DNA of 64,000 nucleotides from Cornus controversa. Its lineage: Eukaryota; Streptophyta; Magnoliopsida; Cornales; Cornaceae. The notes beneath the pieces are model-generated. The model saw nothing but the letters and a program-made list of their open reading frames with translations. It did not search any database and was not told the DNA's origin. Below are positions 55,756-64,000 of this stretch, piece by piece. The DNA lies in contig CM048850.1 of the NCBI GenBank assembly GCA_026545225.1, positions 9,639,501 through 9,703,500 of the forward strand, written 5' to 3'. Positions within the stretch are counted from its first letter, which is position 1. The number at the start of each line of letters is the position of its first letter. Made by a program: the position numbers and the translations under genes.

Positions 55756-56519
55756 CTATACATGACCAGAACAAAGAAATAATAGTATAAATACCATGCT
55801 AATTGCAAATATTATGAATGCTGGATAATTCTGTGGATGCACAAATGGAAACATGAAATTAAGGAAAGAAAAACAAACTGAAGCAAATTGAAAAATAAGG
55901 AAAAACTGAAAGAAGCTCTTCTTGCAACAGATTCAAGTACTTTAGGACAGAAAAATGTAAACCTAGTTTTTATTATTTTAAGCGCACCATTATGTGAAAG
56001 TGAAACTAGTTTTTTCTATTTTAAACGCACCATTATGTTTTTCTTAATTTCACAAGCCATTTGGAACAGAGGATTAATTTCTCACTTAACATCATTGGCA
56101 TAATCTTCAGATAATGTATGTTCAATTTCCAAGTTTGCTTGTGATTTGTGGATAATTAATCCTTGTGAATTCGAACATCATTTAACTCTATAAGATTTAC
56201 AGTGATTGAATGGAAAAAAGATAAATTTTGAATCAGTTGTTCAACGAGTCAGATTTAGGCTAAAAATTCTGATGCTGGTTTCTTATTTAGGGTGTAAGGC
56301 CTTGTTTGTCATGGCAGCATGTTCAATTAATGACACACATAGCAAGAGAGCATATCAACAAGTGAAACCTAAAAAAGTCATATATATATATATATATATA
56401 AGCAATTCATGTGTGAGGCATATTCCGGAACCAAAACCATGTTCGAGTTGTAATTTTCTATTTGAGTATTTACCAAGAGCTTCAAGATTAAAGAAATAAA
56501 TTTATTAAGGATTGAAGCA
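55756..56519 (-). other. Possible intron of the chromomethylase gene, nothing recognised
   Basis: A TA microsatellite lies at 56380-56400. A short repeated wording (GCACCATTATGT at 55984 and 56028) is present. No upstream methyltransferase exon was found on the minus strand. Confidence 0.45.
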
Positions 56520-57665
56520 TCAACAAATTGACCACACCTTAGGAACAGGTAAAGCGAGTTTTAGTGAGACCACTTAGCGTTTAAAGGTCATATTTCAAGT
56601 GTTAAACGTTTTTGAGGAAGTCGGAAAATTGACTAGTTCATATTTGGATAGTGTACACTTCCACTAATCTAACTTTAGACTAGCATTGGTCCTTGAGTCC
56701 ACTAGCTTTGTAGGGATGAAAACAATGAGTTCATGCACCAATCTATACACCGATCAATGATGCCTCAGCTTTAAACTGTTTAAAAATATATATAAAACAC
56801 ATGCACCAGCCTCACAGTGACATGCACCAGTCCAATCTGTTCCAGACAACACATGATGGTTCCAACAATTAGGCTGAACCGATCACCGGTCAAAAGTAAC
56901 ATGCACTGGTACAATCTGTTCTGCAGAACACATGCATCAATCCAACAATTAGCATGCACCGGTCCAACTAATCCTAGTTCAACTTGGATTGTTCAGCTAG
57001 TCTGATACACGTCCGAACTCAACCTCGTTTGTTGTAAACAATTTCTAATGATTTACAAAGATTTTAAACTTAATAAGAAGGCTCTTTTAATATAAAAAGC
57101 TCAACTATTGTTTAATGGTACATACATGTTATATTTTGAAGAGAGAGACATATAGAGCTTTAGAGAGAGACTCTGCAGAAAAAGTTCCATCATTGAAATT
57201 ATAAGCGTTAGAGCAGCAGAACAATCATATTCTTTACACACGCCAGTGGAAGGAAAAAGACGTTTAGTCACTATGAGAAGTGGATCATTGTTAGTGATTG
57301 TGTCAACGTGGATCAGTGTTGCTCGTGATTTCGAAGGCACTAAAGTTGGCGAACAGAGAGTGTTGAAGGTAAATCAACGACAGGTGATTTTGAAGGCACT
57401 AGAATCGACCACTCATGAAGAGCAGTTTTGAAGGCATCAAAATTTGTTATACTCTCTCTACATAGCAGATTGTTTACTTAAGATGGCACAGTCTCCGTGG
57501 TTGTACCTCAGTAAGCTTTCCACATAAAATTTTGCAATGCCATCTCTTCTCTCTCACACATTTTCTTTTGCTTAATTGCTGCTTTAAACATAATTAAAAT
57601 CTATATAAAATTTAAAACAAGCAAAAAGAGCAAACTAGACCTATTCACCCCTCTCTAGGTCATTT
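56520..57665. mobile_element. Retroelement-LTR-like region with short direct repeats
   Basis: About 56817-56990 holds an imperfect duplication (ACATGCACCAGTCCAATCTG against ACATGCACTGGTACAATCTG). The right end reads CCTATTCACCCCTCTCTAGG, wording I associate with the LTR end of plant SIRE/Maximus-type copia elements. No ends were confirmed. Confidence 0.35.
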
Positions 57666-58140
57666 ACATGTTATATGGACTTGGGTACGTGTGTCCGGTG
57701 CAGGTATGTATCCACGCGTGTGACGTGTCAAATCCCCAAACAAAAAGACACCTAGACACTACTAAATATTCATATTATTTAATTTTTATATTTTATTTTC
57801 TAAAGTAAAATAATGTCCTTGTCTAATGTAGTGTTCAATATTGGCATGTCAATCATTTTGAAGCAATAATATAATAAAATTGAATTATTGAACATGTTTT
57901 CTAGGTGCATGTATAACCAAAAGGGTCGGAAACATATCCCATACCCATGTCCGAGCAATATGTGTTGGACACGGGTACTTCACCACTTTTTGAAGAGTCC
58001 ATGTAATTTAGGGTCATTCTAAGTGAAATGATTTGAAACCACTTTTGCACTATGCAACTCTCAATAGGGAATTAGAGCAGGTTGCTCGAAATATTAAGTT
58101 AATCGTTGTACAAAAGTTTCTTAAACTTATTTTTGAAAAT
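57666..58140. repeat. Interspersed repeat with GGACACGGGTAC-type words
   Basis: GGACTTGGGTACGTGTGTCC near the left and TTGGACACGGGTACTTC near the right enclose AT-rich sequence. It resembles a common plant non-autonomous repeat. Ends are unclear. Confidence 0.35.
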
Positions 58141-58199
58141 TAGTATGGCTCCTCAGTTGAGAGAGGGTGGATCAGATCAGCGAGCTACTTTTTTTTTTT

Positions 58200-58560
58200 T
58201 TTTTCTTTTCAGTCAAACTGTGCTTACTGAAAGGCTCATGTGAGAATTTTTCTTAAGCCTATTGATGAAAAGGTCTGAAATTCTGTTCAGAATGGATGAC
58301 CTGGTCCTCAAGTAATTACTACTGAGAGAAGATGAAAGAATTGTTGTTGATAAACTCTCATCTTCCTGGTCAGCTTCAGGATTGGCATTGACTAATGTTA
58401 TTACTAGGGCACTTAATGCTATACTCAGATCTATTACACCTAGCAAGTTCTCTAGGATTTCTACTGATACTACAACTAAAGAAACTTGGGATATTCTTGA
58501 GATTACATGTGAGAGAATTAATGCATACTATTATAATAGTTATATTAGGGCATATGAGTA
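58200..58560 (+). mobile_element. Ty1/copia gag fragment (UBN2-like)
   Basis: In one plus-strand frame about 58400-58540 reads 'RALNAILRSITPSKFSRIST' then 'TKETWDILEITCERI', matching the A-L-x-x-I...F..IS...AKE-x-WD-x-L pattern of the copia gag family. It precedes and is separate from the copia remnant that follows. Confidence 0.5.
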
Positions 58561-58599
58561 ATTTGTTTACTTCACAGGGATAGTTTGGACCTTACCGTG

Positions 58600-58783
58600 T
58601 TTCTTTATTCACAAGTGTGTGTGTGTGTATATATATATCTGTGATATTCGGGTGACGAGAGGTTACTAGAAAAATCTCTCACCCAACCTCCCAAATTTCT
58701 TCTCCTTTCTTCCTCTTCTTCCTTCATCTAACCATAAACACTAATCCTAATTTCAAACCGTAAAACCTACATGGTATTAGAGC
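58600..58783 (+). mobile_element. Copia 5' LTR end and primer binding site
   Basis: TGGTATTAGAGC (58772-58783) differs by one base from the tRNA-iMet primer site TGGTATCAGAGC of copia elements. It follows an LTR-like end AAACCTACA. A TATA-type tract (TATATATATAT) lies about 130 bases upstream. The LTR start was not found. Confidence 0.55.
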
Positions 58784-59339
58784 ACATACTTGGGTAGGTC
58801 TCATTGTTGATCGTCAGGCACGTCGTCAATGTCCATCGTTGGTCTCGTCGGCGTCGGCGATCATTGGTATCTCCATGTTTGTGTAATCCCGTGATGGGTT
58901 GTGTTCTGTGGTAGCCGTCGTTAAATGTCGTGGCGGATTTCATGTCATGTGGTTGTTTTATGGTCATCATTTGGTTTTTGGTTGGTCGCTGGTGTACTGA
59001 TGTTGACGTGGTTGTGCTTCCAGTAGGGTGACCCGATTGATACAAGTCGAATTATTTTTATTTGACCCGATTGAGCCAAAAAAAAGGAATCTGGGTTTAA
59101 CCTGAACCGACCCACTTTACTCAACATGTTTTTTACCCATTTTGCTCGCCAGATTCAGCCCACTTGTCTTTACCCAACCCGAACAGTTTGGTCTAACTCA
59201 GCTCAGAATACATTTTGCTCACACAATTCAACCCACCTGCATCAACCCGACCCGGATTTATGAGCTGAGTTCAGTGTGTTTGTCTTTCCTGGTTATTTAA
59301 TTTTTCTTCGTTTCTGTCCCTCTCCCTGATTAAGGCCAG
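58784..59339 (+). other. Copia leader region, no ORF
   Basis: A GC-richer stretch with CGTCG repeats, then CCCGA-rich sequence (59040-59270). No protein is recognisable. Confidence 0.35.
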
Positions 59340-61400
59340 ACTGGTCAGTTTGTTACCATTTTTTTCCCGTCCATCAAGGCATCCAATTCTGACCCTTTTA
59401 CTTCCACCACCTCATTTAACCCTCCTATAACCTCAGTTAAGCTTAATGGTAAAACTATATATTGCGGGAAAAATCATTAGCAATCTTCCTTAAAGCTAAA
59501 GGCCTGGCAGTCATTTGATTAAGGGTAAACGAACAAGTGATCCAATTTCAGTACATGGAAACAGCACGACGCTCGTCATTTCTTTAATGTTAACCAGTAT
59601 TTTAAACTCACATTCGCTCAACCTTACTTTTTCAAGATATTGCTCAAGACATCTGGGACCGTCTAATACAATTGTATTCTGGGACTGGCAATATTACTCA
59701 CATCTACAAGGTGTGTAAGCAATTCTTCAACCTTGAGCAGGGTGATCAGAGTCTAAAGAAAATTGAGAAATATTTTTCCAAAGTAATGGGAATCTGTGAG
59801 GAACTGAACATGTATCCGCCCCTCACCTCTAATGTTCAGCGTATGCAACAGCGTAATGTTGTTCAATTTCTCATTGGTTTGTCACCGGAATACGAGCCAA
59901 TTCGTGCACAAATTTTGGGGAGTCCCAGACTTGCATCCCTTACCGATGGCACTTTGAGCATGCATACTGATCATGTTGGTGAATGTGCGTCATTAAATGC
60001 TTTGCAGAGTGGAACCAATAGTTCTTGCGGTGGCCACGGCAACCGTGAGGTCGTTCCACACGTGGAGGCCATGACTTGAATGGGAGCATGGTCGAGGTAG
60101 AGAATCAAGAAGATGTACTCATTACGGGCTTACAAATCACGCTGTTAATTAATGTTGGGATCTTCATGGCAAACTGAAACCAAAATCAGGTGTCTTATGA
60201 AGAGAATGCTCTCAGTTCACATGCCCCACCTTCTGGTACTTCTAAAGTCGTTAAGTTTGATATAATTACTATCCCAAGCGATGATTATGCTCAGTTTGTG
60301 TCTCAGCAACAGGCACCCTCATCTTCCATGGCTCCTTTGCCCAATCAGGTAGTACATTTGCATGTCCATTGTCGTCCACATACAATCCCTAGATTATTAA
60401 TTATGGACCATCAGACCATATAACTGGTAGTTCTAAACTTTAATCTGACTTTCATTCTGTAGTTTCTTCTCAAAGTGTTACTCTTGCTAATGGTTCATCA
60501 TCTACGATTTCAAGTTTGGGGACAACTCATTTTAGTTCTTCTATATCCCTATCTTCTATTTTAAATGTTCCTTAGTTTCCTTTTAGTTTGTTGTCTATTA
60601 GTAAGATTACTAAATCCTTTTAGTATTCTGTAACATTTTAACCCACATGTTGTGCTTTTCAAGATCTCAAGACGAAGAAGATTAGTATGAGGCATGAAGA
60701 GGTGGCTTGTACTACTTCGATTTTGAGCACCCTCTCAAGGCCTTACAGTCACCTCTATCTCCGTCTCAATGGCATTGCCGTCTTGGGCACCCATCACTTC
60801 CTGCATTGTAGCGTCAAGTTCCAAGACTTAGTCATGTATCGTTCGTGTCATCTGAAGCTTGTATACTTCGTAAGCGTCATCGTGTGCCTTTCAAACCTAG
60901 CATTAATAATCATGTGTCCAGTCCTTTTCAGTTAATTCATTCAGATGTATAACATCCAATAAAGCATATTTTTATTAATGAATTTTGTAATCTTGTTAGA
61001 TTTGTGGATGATCATTCTCGTATGATTTGGTTGTCTTTAATGAAAAATTGTTGAGTTAATATCGAACCTTTCATAAAGTCAAAGCCCAATTTGGATGTCC
61101 AGTTCGTACAATGTCAGGGAATATGGTTCTGCCCCTTTCAATACTTGCTTTCGTGATAAAGGTATTATCCATTAAAGTCAACGTTGTATGTTACCCTTGT
61201 TCTTGAGACTGTGTAGGATGCTCTATCTAATCCACAAAGGAGGAAAGGAATGGAAGGTGAAATGGATGCCCTACATCATAATGGCATGTGGGATTTAGTT
61301 CCACAACGTCCTAGTACCAAACCCATTGGTTGTAAGTGGGTCTATTCGGTTAAATATCTTCTTGATGGTTCCAGAAGAAATATAAAAGAAATATGTAAAG
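59340..61400 (+). pseudogene. Degenerate Ty1/copia gag-pol remnant
   Basis: Pieces follow in the normal order on the plus strand. Gag: 'VCKQFFNLEQGDQSLKKIEK', 'VVQFLIGLSPEYEPIRAQIL' (59700-59960). Protease remnant: 'GPSDHITGSSKL' (60402). Pre-integrase: 'RLGHPSLPALQ' (about 60785). Integrase scrap: 'FVDDHSRMIWLSLMKN' (about 61000). RT N-terminus: 'MEGEMDALHHNGMWDLVPQR' and 'CKWVYSVKYLLDGS' (61249-61375). Many stops and frameshifts, and most of IN and RT are lost. The sequence breaks off near 61400 beside a TA tract and a SINE. Confidence 0.8.
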
Positions 61401-61434
61401 GCTTGAATGAGTTACTTCACCCATTCACAGTTCT

Positions 61435-61570
61435 GATATATATATATATATATATATTCTTTTTCAGTTGGGGGACTCACTTTTTTGCCCACACCGAGCT
61501 CGAACCCCTCCCCTCCTCTTTGAGGATAGGGAGGTTATACCATTGGGCTACAAGCCATTTGGTTGATATT
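61435..61570 (-). mobile_element. tRNA-derived SINE
   Basis: On the minus strand TAGCCCAATGG (61550-61540) fits the pol III A box and GGTTCGAGCTC (61506-61496) the B box, with about 35 bases between. The tail towards 61440 is TA-rich. It lies at the broken end of the copia remnant. Confidence 0.6.
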
Positions 61571-62046
61571 TATATATGAAAAGAGCAAATGTTAAATATT
61601 ACAAGAAAGGAAACCAAATAAAATCATAGTAGATTCTACGCCTCAATATATGCACAAATAAAGTCAAATCTCATGATTCTAGGCATATATCTAGCTAACA
61701 CTCCCCCACAAGTTGGTGCGTGGATATTTGAGATGCCCAACTTGAACAATGCATCCTAAAACACAGTCTTGATGACGCCTAAATATATGTATAAATAAGG
61801 TCAAATCCCATGATTCTAGGCATATATCTAGCTAACACTCACCCTCAAGTTGGTGCGTGGATATCTGAGACGCCCATTTGAACAATGCATCCTCAAACAC
61901 AGTCTTGCTGACGCTTAAATATATACGTAAATAAAGTCAAATCCCATGATTCTAGGCATATATCTAGCTAACACTCCCCCTCAAGTTGGTGCGTGGATAT
62001 CTGAGACGCCCAACTTGAACAATGCATCCTCAAACACAGTCCTGTT
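61571..62046 (-). repeat. Triplicated copia polypurine-tract/LTR junction (~135-140 bp units)
   Basis: On the minus strand each unit reads AACTTGAGGGGGAG (or a variant) followed by TGTTAGCTAGATATATGCC, exactly the junction of polypurine tract and LTR start of a copia element. Three units occur, with junctions near 61700, 61838 and 61976. Each includes GTGCGTGGATAT and CAATGCATCCT words. The LTR-like sequence continues left to about 61571. Confidence 0.75.
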
Positions 62047-62735
62047 GACGCGACGCCCCTGAGAATATTGCAGAATGGGAATCTAACGTATGGCGAGTCG
62101 CTAGTGGTGTAAGGGTGGTGTCGCTGCCTGATTCCCTTTTGTTGTTCCAGTTGTCGTCGTATGCAGAGGCTGTGAAAGTACTTTTAAAAGGGAGGACATG
62201 GGGTGGGGCACCACTTCGGCTTAATGTTTGGTGCTTTCGAGTTGGTGTTTCGGAAGTTTTGAAGAAAAGGAAGGAACAACGGTTGTTGTTATATGGGTTG
62301 CCATTCCATATTTGATGTTGCCACTCCATATTTGATGCGATTCTCTGTTCGTTGTTGCTGGTGACGCCTGTAGAGGATTCATTTCAGTTGAGGCTGACGC
62401 ATCAAGAGATGCCACGAAAGTCACCATTTTCGTTAGGGAGGGAGTTGAAATCCCAAATTTTGTTTGCGTGGAGGACAATTGTTTGTACAATAAGGTGGCT
62501 ATGATAGAGGAAAAAACGTCGGAATGGGTGCTGACAATGGCGTCTCTAGCAAGTTGTGATGAGCGCAAGCTTATATCGGAGGAGGAATGGTGGAGGTTGA
62601 GGGACGAGAGGGATCTCAAAGGCAGATATGTGAGGCGCTTGAAGAGAGAAACCAAGGATTTGGAAGCCAGGTTCTGGAGAAATCGCGAGGACAGGGACGA
62701 TAGGATTTTCACGCGACTAGGACACGTGGAATGAA
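62047..62735 (+). pseudogene. DUF4283-like retroelement ORF fragment
   Basis: In the plus-strand frames, 'WGGAPLRLNVW' and 'RLLLYGLPFHI' are followed, after a short duplication and a frame change, by 'CDSLFVVAGDACRGFISVEA', 'DATKVTIFVREGVEIPNFV' and a highly charged C-terminus ('EEEWWRLRDERDLKGRYVRR'). The pattern G-L-P-x-H-x-W ... G-D-x-C-G-G-F resembles the DUF4283 domain of plant LINE-type ORF1 proteins. The frame from 62336 to 62734 is open for 132 codons. A gene of unknown kind remains possible. Confidence 0.45.
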
Positions 62736-63480
62736 AGGGAGAGGAAAGTGGATAACAAGTGGTGGGAGACAGCTAATGAGACACGTGTTGATTCACGAAT
62801 GGGTAAGAGGAAAAGTGGCACATGATCGTAAAAGAATCAATTTGAATCCAATGAGCCGAACATGGTTTACATAATCGATTTAGGCTGATTCAATTGGGCC
62901 CAATAGAAGAGAAAGAAGTTTGGGCTGAGTATTTAAGCTCAAATTAGTTGGGCTTGAGGAAGGGAGAAACAAGCCACTTTGCTACAGTAGGTAGTGTTTG
63001 GCCTGAAAAAATCTTCAGTTCTGATGGAAGTGCTAGTGTGTCAGGAACTTATGTAGTTCTAAGTGAAGATCCAAACTATATTCCAGTTAGAAAGTAAGGA
63101 TCAGGCGATTGTATGAAGGTCTAGAATGACCACCTTCAAGGGTTCTTTTTGTCTTTGGAACAAAGCACTTCAGAATTGCAAATGGAAAGGAAGATTATGC
63201 TACTGAAAGCAAGTAAAGGAATTGAAATGCAGGACTGAAACTAAAGCGCTGAAAGATTAAATTGCTAAAATTTAAAGTGCATTAATTGAAAGGAATTGAA
63301 AGTACATTGTAGAAATGTAAAGTGCAAAGTGCAGAAATTGAAAGTACATTGCAAGAATGTAAAGATAATTAAAAGTTGTTGTTGTTATGTGTGTTGAACA
63401 GGGTTTGCAAGTGAGAGTTTCTCGGATGGCAGTTACTGGCAACAGTTTTCGGTGGCAGTTGACAACCTTTCCATGTGAAC
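62736..63480. other. Unassigned region
   Basis: An A- and G-rich stretch with repeated GAAATTGAAAGTACATTG words (63290-63360). No gene is recognised. Confidence 0.4.
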
Positions 63481-64000
63481 CAACCAGACCTTGCCACATG
63501 TCCCACATTCTCCTTGAGCTTCTGATAGTGTCTATATGCTTGGGACTATGTTCTCTCATTTTATAGAGCAGTTACGGCTGACGTTTCCAATGGCAGTTGA
63601 AGACATCACATGGCAATGATCAAAATTTGCCACATGTCCTATATTCTCCTTGCTCTTCTTATAGTGCTTGTATGCTTGAGACCACGTCGCCTCATTGTTG
63701 GAGCTTCAAATCAGCAGTTACGGTTGTAACTTCTGCTGAAATCTTCCACGCGTCCTTCCAATAGAATACCGCCACATGACCCACGTTTTCCTTGTTATTC
63801 TCAGCTTGTTCCTCACGTCTGAGCCATGTTTGTACCCACGTCTTGCACTCCTTGCTATTTTTCTGCACGACCTTCCAACGTGATCTTCCAAAGAAACTAC
63901 CTGCAACTGTTAGCCTTCCAATGAAATACCACCACGTGTCCCATGGTGTCCCATGTCTTAGAGTTATCTGATGGCAGTTCCTCCTTTTGTGGTCACTTCA
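63481..64000. repeat. Imperfect ~140-bp direct repeats (retroelement-like)
   Basis: The word group GCCACATGTCCCACATTCTC, with nearby CTTCTGATAGTG, occurs at 63493, 63634 and in weaker form at 63771. A further GTGTCCCATG group lies near the window edge. It resembles LTR sequence. The right end is outside the window. Confidence 0.5.

Noticed and set aside
1-64000. CRISPR arrays, bacterial operons or integrated plant viral genomes
   Set aside because: No regular spacer-repeat arrays, no compact gene runs with ribosome sites, and no pararetrovirus or geminivirus motifs. All repeats are explained by plant transposons or microsatellites.

Overview
This window is nuclear DNA of a flowering plant, most likely a eudicot. 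The host genes have plant-type GT-AG introns. They match plant families: a DUF1218 membrane protein, CDC20, gluconokinase and a chromomethylase-type DNA methyltransferase. The sequence is AT-rich, and most of it is plant transposable elements. Nothing suggests bacterial, organellar or viral DNA.

Layout. 1-2333: part of a long Ty3/gypsy-type LTR running off the left edge. 2335-13430: a large minus-strand Athila-lineage Ty3/gypsy element with a 5' LTR on the right, a tRNA-Asp primer site, gag, protease-RT-RNaseH-integrase and a degenerate env-like ORF. Its long pol frame is broken by only four stop codons. 13431-15372: intergenic DNA with MITE-like elements. 15373-24764: a three-exon DUF1218 gene with 4.0 kb and 4.7 kb introns. 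The second intron holds an inverted repeat with arms of about 0.7 kb. 24765-27600: 3' flank, MITEs and microsatellites. 27723-30690: a complete five-exon CDC20 gene (minus strand) with a perfect G2/M-type MSA promoter element. 31285-33270: AT-rich duplications, an LTR remnant, a 30-bp minisatellite and a gypsy fragment. About 33270-39060: a two-gene Mutator-like element (MULE). Its mudrA-type transposase converges on a small gene for a GRF zinc finger protein with a C-terminal membrane segment. 39360-41425: a 5'-truncated LINE. 41430-45960: intergenic DNA with two well-delimited MITEs. 45987-48363: a four-exon gluconokinase gene (minus strand). 48600-51500: GAGCTCG-type repeats and a 1.6 kb element with about 130-bp terminal inverted repeats. 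51500-53286: a Ty1/copia RT-RNaseH fragment with its 3' LTR. 54072-55755: the last four exons of a chromomethylase (minus strand), with no upstream exons found in the window. 56500-64000: copia remnants, a SINE, a triplicated polypurine-tract/LTR junction and a DUF4283-like fragment.

The host genes are functionally unrelated neighbours. The main interest lies in the mobile elements: the convergent two-gene MULE, the Athila element whose LTR and env-leader share a palindromic repeat, the long intronic inverted repeat, and the orphan chromomethylase 3' end. All spliced gene models were built by eye from reading frame, splice consensus and family knowledge. No search or alignment program was run.
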